Assembly (NCBI RefSeq): GCF_900102505.1
Contig: NZ_FMVT01000006.1
Span: 124,001 to 188,000 of the forward strand
Length of the DNA: 64,000 nt
DNA from: Paracoccus tibetensis
GTDB lineage: Bacteria > Pseudomonadota > Alphaproteobacteria > Rhodobacterales > Rhodobacteraceae
Reading direction: 5' to 3'
Shown one piece after another: positions 1 to 8,723 of this stretch (positions are counted from its first letter, which is position 1; each line of letters starts with the position of its first letter). The translations under genes and the position numbers were made by a program. The notes under the pieces were generated by a model that was given only the letters and a program-made list of their open reading frames with translations, was not told the DNA's origin and did not search any database.

Positions 1-1339
<1,339 letters not shown>

Positions 1340-1424
1340 GATGGGCCCTTCCTGCGCATGAAATCACGCGCCTTTTAGGCGCAAGGGCGCAGCATGGAAA
1401 GGGCAGGCGCGCGAGCGGCAGCGC

Positions 1425-1451
1425 AAAAAAAAGCCGGGCACGAGGCCCGGC
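1425..1451 (-). terminator. Rho-independent terminator downstream of the LysR gene
   Basis: On the reverse strand a perfect 7-bp stem (GCCGGGC at 1445-1451 with its complement at 1433-1439) and a 5-nt loop are followed at once by eight T (1425-1432). It lies about 160 bp past the stop of the LysR gene and before purL, so it separates the two leftward units. The rest of the 270-bp gap at 1340-1609 holds no recognisable gene. Confidence 0.8.
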
Positions 1452-1609
1452 CTAAGTCCAACAGGGAGGTAGAAGGTGATGAGCGGTTAGGCTCGGGTTC
1501 GCCTTCTGAGCCCGATCTATGTGCAGTTTGTGAAGGCTTCAAGAGGTACGCGCCGAAACGACTGCATAGCGGCCATGCAGTTGCGGAATGGCTACACGCA
1601 TCGGTTGTT

Positions 1610-2515
1610 CTACAGCAGCCCGGCCTCGGTCTGCGCCCGGCGATAGGCCTGGATCTCCTCCAGCACGAAGTCGCGGAAGACCGCGACGCGGCGGGTCTGG
1701 CGCAGCTCCTCGGGATAGGCGAGGAAGACCGGCACCTCGCCGGACTCGGTGTCGGGCAGCACGCGCACCAGCTCGGGGTTGTCGGCGGTCAGGTAGTCCG
1801 GCAGCACGCCGATGCCAAGGTTGGCCAGCACCGCCTGAAGGACACCGAAATAGTTGTTCACGGTTAGGGTCGAGCCGACATTCTGGGCCATCAGCTCCTG
1901 CACCAGCCGGGCGCCGGCGGCGACCTGCGGCTGGTCGGGCTTCTGGCAGATGAGGCGGTGCTTAGTCAGGTCGGCCAGCGTCTCGGGCGTGCCGCGATGG
2001 GCGAGATAGTCCGGGCTGGCGTAAAGGCGCATGCGGATGTTCAGCAAGCGCCGGCGGATGAGGTCGGACTGGCTGGGTTCCTTCATGCGGATGGCGACGT
2101 CGGCCTCGCGCATGGGCAGGTCCAGCACCCGCTCCTTCAGCATCAGGTCGATGCGCAGGTCGGGGAACTTCTCGTAGAGCTTGACCAGACGCGGCGCGAG
2201 CCACAGCGTGCCGAAGCCCACCGTCGTCGTCACCTTCAGCTCGCCAAAGACGTTCTCTTCGCTATCGCGGATGCGGGCCGAGGCGCTGTCCAGCTTGCGG
2301 GCCATCGAGGAGGTCGCCTCGAACAGCAACTCGCCCTGCTCGGTCAGAATCAACCCGCGGGCGTGGCGGTGGAACAGGGTCGTGCCAAGCGAATCTTCCA
2401 GCGCGCGGATCTGCCGGCTGACCGCCGACTGCGACAGGTGCAGCGTGTCGCCGGCATGGGTCAGGCTGCCCGCGTCGGCCACCGCGTGAAAGATTCGTAG
2501 CTTGTCCCAGTCCAT
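1610..2515 (-). CDS. LysR-family transcriptional regulator
   Basis: A 301-residue LysR regulator. The N-terminal winged helix-turn-helix covers about residues 1-60, with the recognition region LSQSAVSRQIRALE at 27-40. The remainder is the periplasmic-binding-protein-like effector domain (roughly 90-295), whose co-inducer is not predictable here. The gene is transcribed away from the indolepyruvate ferredoxin oxidoreductase gene. A perfect 17-bp inverted repeat with T-N11-A spacing sits in the shared intergenic region next to a -10 box for that gene, so it probably controls ior and perhaps itself. The start gives the standard N-terminus DWDKLRIFHAVADAGS. A terminator follows downstream. Confidence 0.9.
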   Translation of the reverse strand: MDWDKLRIFHAVADAGSLTHAGDTLHLSQSAVSRQIRALEDSLGTTLFHRHARGLILTEQGELLFEATSSMARKLDSASARIRDSEENVFGELKVTTTVGFGTLWLAPRLVKLYEKFPDLRIDLMLKERVLDLPMREADVAIRMKEPSQSDLIRRRLLNIRMRLYASPDYLAHRGTPETLADLTKHRLICQKPDQPQVAAGARLVQELMAQNVGSTLTVNNYFGVLQAVLANLGIGVLPDYLTADNPELVRVLPDTESGEVPVFLAYPEELRQTRRVAVFRDFVLEEIQAYRRAQTEAGLL

Positions 2516-2617
2516 CGGCGTTACATTCCTGTCATGCCTGCCATGCGTCCTTTGCAGGTCTGACCTTCCCTGCGTTTGCGCGAACAGAACGTCAAGACAA
2601 GATTTTTCGACTTCTTC

Positions 2618-2640
2618 GGTCAGCGTTTCTGACCTATAAT
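2618..2640 (+). promoter_or_regulatory. LysR-type operator overlapping the ior promoter
   Basis: GGTCAG (2618-2623) and CTGACC (2629-2634) form a perfect inverted repeat with a 5-nt spacer. It contains a T-N11-A core from 2620 to 2632, the classical LysR box. It is directly followed by a consensus -10 hexamer TATAAT at 2635-2640. The -35 region near 2612 (TTCTTC) is poor, as expected for an activator-dependent promoter. The site lies 35 bp before the ior start codon and in the gap between the divergent lysR and ior genes. Assignment to this particular regulator is inferred from position. Confidence 0.6.
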
Positions 2641-2674
2641 CCTACCCAGCCATCGCGCATTGGAGGAGAGCAAG

Positions 2675-5600
2675 ATGAGCAAGCAAGAGTTCTCGCTGGC
2701 CGACCGCTTCGACCTGTCGAAGCCCGAGGTCCTGCTGAACGGCACGCAGGCACTGGTGCGGCTGATGCTGATGCAGGCGGCACGGGACAAAGCGGCGGGC
2801 CTGGATACGGCGGGACTGGTCACGGGCTATCGCGGATCGCCATTGGGGGGTGTCGATCTTGCGATGATGCGCGAGGGCAAGCGGCTGGAGGCGTCGCAGG
2901 TGCGCTTCATGCCGGGCCTTAACGAGGATCTTGCGGCCACGGCGATCTGGGGCAGCCAGCAGGCCGAGCTGCGCGGCGAGGGGCGGCATGACGGCGTCTT
3001 TGCGCTGTGGTACGGCAAGGGGCCGGGGGTCGACCGCACGGGCGACGTGATGCGCCATGCGAACATGGCCGGCTCCTCGCGTCATGGCGGCGTCGTGATG
3101 GCGATGGGCGACGATCACACGGGCGAAAGTTCGACCGTGCTGCACCAGTCGGATTGGGCGATGGTGGATGCTTATATCCCGGTCCTGTCGCCGGCGGGGG
3201 TGCAGGAGATCCTCGATTTCGGCCTCTACGGCTTTGCGCTGTCGCGCTATGCGGGGGTCTGGACCGGCCTCAAGACGATGAAGGACACGGTCGAGGCGAC
3301 GGCGGTGGTGAACGGCGATCCGAACCGGATGCGCTTCGTGCTGCCGCAGGATTTCCCGATGCCCGAGGGCGGGCTGAACATCCGCCTCGGCGACTCGCCG
3401 GTGGCGCAGGAAGCGCGGATGATCGACCACAAGCGGTGGGCGGCCGAGGCCTTCAGCCGCGCCAACCGGATCGACCACCGGGTCTGGGGCAAGCCCGGCG
3501 CCAAGATTGGCTTCGTCGCGGCGGGCAAGAACTGGCTGGACCTGGTGCATGCGCTGTCGCTGCTGGGCATCGACGAGGCCGAGGCCGAGCGGCTTGGCCT
3601 GACCACGTACAAGGTCGGGCAGACCTGGCCGATGGACATGAAGTCCATCCAGGAATGGTCCGAGAACCTCGAGCTGATCATCTGCGTCGAGGAGAAGCGC
3701 AAGCTGATCGAGGTACAGCTGAAAGAGGCGATCTTCGACAATCGTCGCGGCCGCCGCGTCCATGGCTGGAAGCACGACCGCACGGGCGAGGAGCTGTTCC
3801 CGACCCGCTACGCGCTGGACCCCGTCATGATTGCCCAGAAGATCGGCGCCATCCTGATCGAGGAAGGTCGCGGCACCGAGCATATCCGCGCCGGCCTCAC
3901 GCGCCTGACCGAGGTGCGGCGGGCTGACAACGCACCTGAGATAGCGACGCGAACCCCTTGGTTCTGCTCGGGTTGTCCGCATAACAGCTCGACCCGCCTG
4001 CCCGAGGGCAGCCGCGCCTATGCCGGGATCGGCTGCCACTACATGGTGCAGTGGATGGGCCGCGAGACCGAAGGCTTCACCCACATGGGCGGCGAGGGCG
4101 TCAACTGGGTCGGCGAGGCGCCGTTCAGCACAAGAAGCCATGTATTCCAAAACCTTGGCGACGGAACCTACAACCATTCCGGGTCCTTGGCGATCCGGGC
4201 CGCCTTGGCAGCAGGCACGAACATCACCTACAAGATCCTCTACAACGACGCCGTCGCCATGACCGGCGGGCAGCCGAACGAGGGCGGCTTGACCGCGCCG
4301 CAGATCGCGCGCGAGCTGGTGGCGATGGGCGTCTCGCCCCTGGTCGTCGTCTATGACGAGAAGGAGGATGTGGACCGCGCTCAATTCCCCTCGGGCCTGC
4401 GCTTCGAGGAGCGGGCCGAGATGATCGCCGTCCAGCGCGAGCTGGAAGAGGCGAAGGGCGTCAGCGCGATCCTCTACATCCAGACCTGCGCTGCCGAGAA
4501 GCGGCGCCGGCGCAAGAAGGGACAGTTCCCCGACCCCGACCGCCGCATCTGGATCAACCCGGAGGTCTGCGAGGGCTGCGGCGACTGCTCGGTCCAGTCG
4601 AACTGCGTTTCGGTCGTGCCGCTGGACACCGAGCTTGGCCGCAAGCGCCAGATCGACCAGTCGAGCTGCAACAAGGATTTCAGCTGCGTCAAGGGCTTCT
4701 GCCCGAGCTTCGTCTCGGTCAAGGGCGGCAAGCTGCGCCGGCCCAAGGCGGAAAGCTTCGAGCTGCCGCTGCTGCCCGAGCCCACCCTGCCCGCGATCAC
4801 CGGCACGCATAACATCGTCATCACCGGCGTCGGCGGCACCGGCGTCGTGACCATCGGTGCGGTGCTGGCGCAGGCGGCCCATATCGACGGCAAGGGCGCC
4901 GGGATGATGGAGATGGCGGGCCTCGCCCAGAAGGGCGGCGCGGTGCATATCCACCTGCGTCTGGCGGAGCGGCCCGAGCATATCAGCGCCATCCGCGTCG
5001 CCACGGGCGAGGCCGATTGCGTCATCGGCGGCGATCTGGTGGTCACGGCCGGCGCCAAGACCGTCGGGCTGATGACCCAGGGCCGCACCGGCGCGGTGGT
5101 GAACGATCACGAGATCATCACCGGCGATTTTACCCGCAACCGCGACTTCCAGGTCCCCTCGGACCGGCTGAAGATGTCGCTCGAGGCGCGGTTGCAGGAG
5201 CGGGTTGCCTTCTTCGACGCCAGCGATTTGGCGCTGCGGATGCTGGGGGACTCGATCTATTCCAACATGCTGGTGCTGGGCGCCACGTGGCAGCAGGGGC
5301 TGATCCCGCTGAGCGAAGAGGCGATCCTGAAGGCGATCGAGCTGAACGGCGCCAAGGTCGCCGAGAACCAGCGCGCCTTCCAGATCGGCCGGTGGGCGAT
5401 GGCCTTCCCGGACCAGACCCGGAGGCCGGCCGAGGTCACGCAGCTGCCGGTGGACCCGGTCGAGTATCGCGCCGCGCGGCTGGTCGGCTACCAGAACCAG
5501 CGCCTCGCCCGCCGCTTCCGCAAGCTGGTGGACGCCGCGCCCGCGCCGCTCCGCGAAAGCGTCGCAAGAGGCTACTACAAGCTGCTGGCCTACAAGGACG

Positions 5601-6070
5601 AATACGAGGTCGCGCGGCTGCACCAGATGACCCGCGATGCCATCGCCGAGAAGTGGGAAGGAGACGTCGAGCTGACCCTTCACCTCGCGCCGCCGGTCAT
5701 GGGCGGGGGGCTGGATGCCGAAGGGCGGCCGAAGAAGCGCGAGTTCGGGCCGTGGATGCTGCGCGCTTTCCGCGTGCTTGCGAAGCTGAAGGGGCTGCGC
5801 GGCACGCCGCTCGATCCGTTCGGCTACACCGCCGAGCGGCGCATGGAGCGTCAGATGATCCGCGACTTCGAGGCCGACATGGCCGAGATCCTGCCGAACG
5901 TCACCGACGCCACGATGCCCGTCGCCATCGAGCTGGCCGAGCTGCCGCTGTCCGTGCGCGGCTATGGCCCGGTGAAGCACAAGGCGGCCGAGCAGGCGGC
6001 GCTGCGGCGGGCCGAGCTGCTGGCGCAGTTCCGCGCCGGCGGCGCACCCATCCGTGAAGCCGCCGAATGA
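2675..6070 (+). CDS. Indolepyruvate ferredoxin oxidoreductase, fused alpha-beta type
   Basis: A 1131-residue TPP- and iron-sulfur-dependent 2-oxoacid ferredoxin oxidoreductase that oxidises aryl pyruvates from aromatic amino acid breakdown to aryl-acetyl-CoA. In order it has the N-terminal pyrimidine-type domain (YRGSPLGGVD), a TPP-binding region (about residues 425-560, with CSGCPHN near 431 and GDGTYNHSG), a ferredoxin-like cysteine cluster (CEGCGDCSVQSNC near 632 and CNKDFSCVKGFC near 665), and a C-terminal gamma-like domain starting at TGVGGTGVVTIG near 717. The fusion of IorA- and IorB-like parts is common in Proteobacteria. An in-frame TTG 15 nt upstream exists, but GGAGGAG at 2662-2668 is ideally placed for the ATG at 2675. 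Likely regulated by the divergent LysR protein. The paaG-like gene 5 kb downstream could act in the same phenylacetyl-CoA direction, but that link is speculative. Confidence 0.92.
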   Translation: MSKQEFSLADRFDLSKPEVLLNGTQALVRLMLMQAARDKAAGLDTAGLVTGYRGSPLGGVDLAMMREGKRLEASQVRFMPGLNEDLAATAIWGSQQAELRGEGRHDGVFALWYGKGPGVDRTGDVMRHANMAGSSRHGGVVMAMGDDHTGESSTVLHQSDWAMVDAYIPVLSPAGVQEILDFGLYGFALSRYAGVWTGLKTMKDTVEATAVVNGDPNRMRFVLPQDFPMPEGGLNIRLGDSPVAQEARMIDHKRWAAEAFSRANRIDHRVWGKPGAKIGFVAAGKNWLDLVHALSLLGIDEAEAERLGLTTYKVGQTWPMDMKSIQEWSENLELIICVEEKRKLIEVQLKEAIFDNRRGRRVHGWKHDRTGEELFPTRYALDPVMIAQKIGAILIEEGRGTEHIRAGLTRLTEVRRADNAPEIATRTPWFCSGCPHNSSTRLPEGSRAYAGIGCHYMVQWMGRETEGFTHMGGEGVNWVGEAPFSTRSHVFQNLGDGTYNHSGSLAIRAALAAGTNITYKILYNDAVAMTGGQPNEGGLTAPQIARELVAMGVSPLVVVYDEKEDVDRAQFPSGLRFEERAEMIAVQRELEEAKGVSAILYIQTCAAEKRRRRKKGQFPDPDRRIWINPEVCEGCGDCSVQSNCVSVVPLDTELGRKRQIDQSSCNKDFSCVKGFCPSFVSVKGGKLRRPKAESFELPLLPEPTLPAITGTHNIVITGVGGTGVVTIGAVLAQAAHIDGKGAGMMEMAGLAQKGGAVHIHLRLAERPEHISAIRVATGEADCVIGGDLVVTAGAKTVGLMTQGRTGAVVNDHEIITGDFTRNRDFQVPSDRLKMSLEARLQERVAFFDASDLALRMLGDSIYSNMLVLGATWQQGLIPLSEEAILKAIELNGAKVAENQRAFQIGRWAMAFPDQTRRPAEVTQLPVDPVEYRAARLVGYQNQRLARRFRKLVDAAPAPLRESVARGYYKLLAYKDEYEVARLHQMTRDAIAEKWEGDVELTLHLAPPVMGGGLDAEGRPKKREFGPWMLRAFRVLAKLKGLRGTPLDPFGYTAERRMERQMIRDFEADMAEILPNVTDATMPVAIELAELPLSVRGYGPVKHKAAEQAALRRAELLAQFRAGGAPIREAAE

Positions 6071-6093
6071 TCCAGATCATTTGCAAAGCCCGC

Positions 6094-6117
6094 GTGGCGC
6101 CGTATGAAGGGCGCCAC
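6094..6117. terminator. Hairpin between ior and murI
   Basis: GTGGCGCC (6094-6101) and GGCGCCAC (6110-6117) form a perfect 8-bp stem with an 8-nt loop in the 66-bp gap after ior. No T-run follows on either strand, so it may be a weak or Rho-assisted terminator or an mRNA-stabilising hairpin. Confidence 0.4.
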
Positions 6118-6136
6118 GGGATAGGCGGGGGCAGGC

Positions 6137-6949
6137 ATGGCGGTAGGGGTCTTCGATAGCGGTCTGGGCGGGCTGACGGTCCATCAGGCCATTGCCGCTC
6201 GGCTGCCGGACGTGCCCCTCGTCTATCTAGGCGACAACGCTCATGCCCCTTACGGGGTGCGGACCGCCGACGACATCTTCGATCTGACCTGCGCCGGCGT
6301 GCAGCGCCTGTGGGACGAGGGCTGCGACCTGGTGATCCTCGCCTGCAACACCGCCAGCGCCGCCGCCCTGCGCCGGATGCAGGAGACCTGGCTGCCGGCA
6401 GACAAGCGCGTCCTCGGCGTCTTCGTGCCCATGATCGAGGCGCTGACCGAGCGGCGGTGGGGCGACAATTCTCCCCCGCGCGAGGTGGCGGTCAAGCATG
6501 TCGCGCTGTTCGCGACCCCCGCCACCGTCGCCAGCCGCGCCTTCCAGCGCGAGCTGGCCTTCCGCGCGGTCGGCGTCGATGTCGAGGCGCAGCCCTGCGC
6601 GGGGGTGGTCGATGCCATCGAGTTGGGCGACGAGATCCTGGCCGAGGCGCTGGTCACCAGCCATGTCGAATCGCTGCTGCGCCGGATGCCCCATCCCGAG
6701 GCCGCGATCCTCGGCTGCACTCATTACCCGCTGATGGAGGAGGCCTTCCAGCGCGCCCTAGGGTCGCAGGTGGCCGTTTACAGTCAGGCGGGGCTGGTCG
6801 CCGAGAGCCTGGCGGATTATCTGGTCCGGCACCCCGAGTTCCTGGGGACGGGGCAGCAGTCGAAATATCTGACGACGGGCGATCCGCAGCGCGTCTCGGG
6901 CAAGGCCACGCAGTTCCTGCGCCGCCCGATCCGCTTCGAGGCCGCCTGA
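6137..6949 (+). CDS. murI: Glutamate racemase
   Basis: Cofactor-independent racemase that supplies D-glutamate for peptidoglycan precursor synthesis in the cytoplasm. The 270-residue protein has the family landmarks: [10 protein letters not shown] at 6-15, YLGD at 30-33, the catalytic cysteine in CNTAS (Cys70) and the second catalytic cysteine in ILGCTHYP (Cys194). Length matches the family. A purine-rich stretch (GGCGGGGGCAGG) precedes the ATG. It is followed 10 bp later by ccmE on the same strand, so the two are probably co-transcribed. Aspartate racemase is the closest alternative, but the spacing of motifs fits MurI better. Confidence 0.93.
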   Translation: MAVGVFDSGLGGLTVHQAIAARLPDVPLVYLGDNAHAPYGVRTADDIFDLTCAGVQRLWDEGCDLVILACNTASAAALRRMQETWLPADKRVLGVFVPMIEALTERRWGDNSPPREVAVKHVALFATPATVASRAFQRELAFRAVGVDVEAQPCAGVVDAIELGDEILAEALVTSHVESLLRRMPHPEAAILGCTHYPLMEEAFQRALGSQVAVYSQAGLVAESLADYLVRHPEFLGTGQQSKYLTTGDPQRVSGKATQFLRRPIRFEAA

Positions 6950-6959
6950 GGAGAGCACA

Positions 6960-7418
6960 ATGGCCGGCATGAAATCCCTGAAGAAGCAACGCCGCATCCA
7001 GGTGATCGCCGCCGCCTCGGTGGCGCTGGTGCTGGCCGTCGGCCTCATCGGCTACGGCTTCAGCGACGGCATCAACCTCTACCGCTCGCCGACCCAGGTC
7101 AGCGAGAACGCCCCCGATCCCGAGGAGTTCTTCCAGCTGGGCGGCTTGGTCGTCGAGGGCTCGATCGTGAACGGCGAAGGGGTGGCCTTCGACTTCGCCA
7201 TCACCGATGGCGACGTGGTGATCCCGGTCAGCTATGTCGGCCGCGACCCGCGCCCGGATCTCTTCAGCGAAGGGCAGGGTACCATCGCCAAGGGCTGGTA
7301 TCGCGAGGGCCGCTTCGAGGCGCGCGAGATCCTGGCCAAGCACGACGAGACCTACATGCCGCGCGAGGTGGTCGAGACGCTGAAGGCGACGGGCCACTAC
7401 CAGGACCCCAACAGCTAG
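6960..7418 (+). CDS. ccmE: Cytochrome c maturation haem chaperone CcmE
   Basis: Membrane-anchored periplasmic chaperone that receives haem from CcmC/CcmD and passes it to CcmF/H for attachment to apocytochrome c. The 152-residue protein has an N-terminal signal-anchor (about residues 12-32) and an OB-fold domain. The covalent haem-binding histidine is His128 in LAKHDETYMP, close to the family consensus. The start at 6960 has GAGGAGA about 5 nt upstream; Met4 is a weaker alternative. The usual partner genes ccmF and ccmH follow at 8.7-11.1 kb but are separated from ccmE by a GTA-type lysis pair. Confidence 0.94.
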   Translation: MAGMKSLKKQRRIQVIAAASVALVLAVGLIGYGFSDGINLYRSPTQVSENAPDPEEFFQLGGLVVEGSIVNGEGVAFDFAITDGDVVIPVSYVGRDPRPDLFSEGQGTIAKGWYREGRFEAREILAKHDETYMPREVVETLKATGHYQDPNS

Positions 7419-7435
7419 GCGCAACGCACGCAGGG

Positions 7436-7450
7436 TTAAGGAGGCGTTAA
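7436..7450 (+). promoter_or_regulatory. CtrA-type binding site (TTAA-N7-TTAA)
   Basis: TTAA at 7436-7439 and TTAA at 7447-7450 are separated by exactly seven bases, the full consensus of the alphaproteobacterial response regulator CtrA. It lies 43 bp before the endolysin start. CtrA is known to control GTA maturation and release genes in Rhodobacterales, so the site fits the function of the gene behind it. In 70 percent GC DNA two correctly spaced TTAA tetramers are unlikely by chance. Confidence 0.72.
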
Positions 7451-7493
7451 GGCGCCCACGCCAGGATTCCCCGGGTCAAGGAAGGGGAATCTC

Positions 7494-8105
7494 ATGCAGA
7501 GCGTGGAGCAGATCGCGCGCGAGATCGTGCGGCGCGAGGGCGGGTTCGTGAACGATCCCGATGATCCGGGCGGGGCGACGAATTACGGCGTCACCATCGG
7601 TACGATGAAGGCGCTGAAGAAGGACCTGAACCGGGACGGGCGCGTGGATGTCGCCGATGTCCGCGCCCTGACCCGCGCCCAGGCCGAGCAGATCTTCGTC
7701 GAGCACTATTTCCACCGCCCGCGCCTGGCCGAGCTGCCCGAGGCGGTGCAGGCCAGCGTCTTCGACATGTATGTGAATGCCGGCGCCAACGCGGTGAAGA
7801 TCCTCCAGCGGCTGCTGACGCGGATGGGTTTTCCGACCGCGGACGACGGGCAGGTGGGGCCGAAGACCGTCGCCGCCGCCCGCGCCGCCGCCGCGGCCGC
7901 GCCCCGGCATTTGGCCGACGCCTATGCCATCGCCCGGCGCAACTACTACTACGCGCTGGCCGACCAGCGCCCCGCCAGCCGCAAGTTCGCGCGCACGAAG
8001 GCGGGCGGCAAGGGCGGCTGGATCACCCGCGCCGAGGAATTCATGTCTCCCCGCTTCCGCCTGACGGACGCGCAGCACCGCGAAAGGACCGCCAGATGGG
8101 CATGA
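7494..8105 (+). CDS. GTA-type endolysin, glycoside hydrolase family 108
   Basis: A 203-residue peptidoglycan hydrolase of the GH108 (N-acetylmuramidase/secretion activator) family. The N-terminus carries the catalytic REGGFVNDPDDPGG motif, with Glu15 the predicted catalytic acid. The C-terminal half has a predicted family peptidoglycan-binding region (DDGQVGPKTVAAA near residue 117). No signal peptide is seen, as expected for a holin-dependent endolysin. Its stop overlaps the downstream holin start by 10 bp. In Rhodobacter capsulatus the GTA particle is released by such an endolysin/holin pair encoded apart from the structural cluster; this pair has the same composition and order. A CtrA box lies 43 bp upstream. 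Confidence 0.87.
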   Translation: MQSVEQIAREIVRREGGFVNDPDDPGGATNYGVTIGTMKALKKDLNRDGRVDVADVRALTRAQAEQIFVEHYFHRPRLAELPEAVQASVFDMYVNAGANAVKILQRLLTRMGFPTADDGQVGPKTVAAARAAAAAAPRHLADAYAIARRNYYYALADQRPASRKFARTKAGGKGGWITRAEEFMSPRFRLTDAQHRERTARWA

Positions 8106-8611
8106 TGGGCCGCATCATCGGGATCGCCCCGACCGTCACCGCACTGGGCCAGGCCGCGACCGGCATGGCCGAGGTCTTCACCCAGAACGCCACCAAGCGG
8201 ATGGAGCTGGACGAAGAGGCTTATGCCCGCGCCATCGCCCAGCACGGGCAGGAGTTCCTGATCCAGCGCCCCGGCTGGTTCGACGGCTTCGTGAACGGCC
8301 TCAACCGCCTGCCGCGCCCGCTGCTGGCCCTCGGGACGATGGGCCTCTTCATCTATGCCATGGTCGAGCCGGCGGGCTTCGGGGTCCGGATGGTCGGCCT
8401 CCAGCAGGTGCCCGAGCCGCTCTGGTGGCTCTTGGGCGCCATCGTCGGCTTCTACTTCGGCGCGCGCGAGGCGCATTACCTTCGCAACCGCGTCTGGCCC
8501 CAGCAGGCGGCGCCGCAACCGGCGTCCGAGACCGCGGCCCCGCAGCCATCCGGCACGGACGGCTTCGCCGACAACGCCGCGCTGCGGGAATGGGCGGCGC
8601 TGCGCGGTTAG
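8096..8611 (+). CDS. GTA-type holin (three-TM holin family)
   Basis: A 171-residue membrane protein matching the holin family associated with GTA release. Hydrophobic segments are visible at about residues 75-95 and 109-124, and a weaker N-terminal one at 5-22. A charged C-terminal tail follows. Partner of the overlapping endolysin gene: the holin makes the membrane permeable so the muramidase reaches the wall. The ATG at 8096 has AAAGGA about 8 nt upstream; Met3 and Met4 are alternative starts. A G/C hairpin closes the unit at 8661-8682. Confidence 0.82.
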   Translation: MGMMGRIIGIAPTVTALGQAATGMAEVFTQNATKRMELDEEAYARAIAQHGQEFLIQRPGWFDGFVNGLNRLPRPLLALGTMGLFIYAMVEPAGFGVRMVGLQQVPEPLWWLLGAIVGFYFGAREAHYLRNRVWPQQAAPQPASETAAPQPSGTDGFADNAALREWAALRG

Positions 8612-8644
8612 GCCGCATCGGGCGGACCCGCTTCTGACGCGAAA

Positions 8645-8683
8645 CTGACCGGTCAGGACGAAGGGGGGACTTTTCCCCCCTTT
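8645..8683 (+). terminator. Terminator hairpin after the GTA lysis pair, preceded by a 12-bp palindrome
   Basis: AAGGGGGG (8661-8668) and CCCCCCTT (8675-8682) form a perfect 8-bp stem with a 6-nt loop and a short T tail, a plausible terminator for the lysis unit. Just before it CTGACCGGTCAG (8645-8656) is a perfect palindrome of unknown role. Both lie in the 112-bp gap before ccmF. Confidence 0.55.
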
Positions 8684-8723
8684 GTCACATGCCTATGCTG
8701 GCGGCAACGAAAAGGACCGCCCC

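Noticed and set aside
3900-4200. Locally lower-GC codons in ior taken as a recombination patch
   Set aside because: The protein motifs run through without a break and the stretch codes for the most conserved TPP-binding region, so constraint on sequence is a simpler cause.
2642-5980. 1112-codon reverse open frame over the ior gene
   Set aside because: It is antisense to a clear indolepyruvate ferredoxin oxidoreductase and its sequence is rich in Arg, His, Leu and Asp as expected of a GC-driven shadow.
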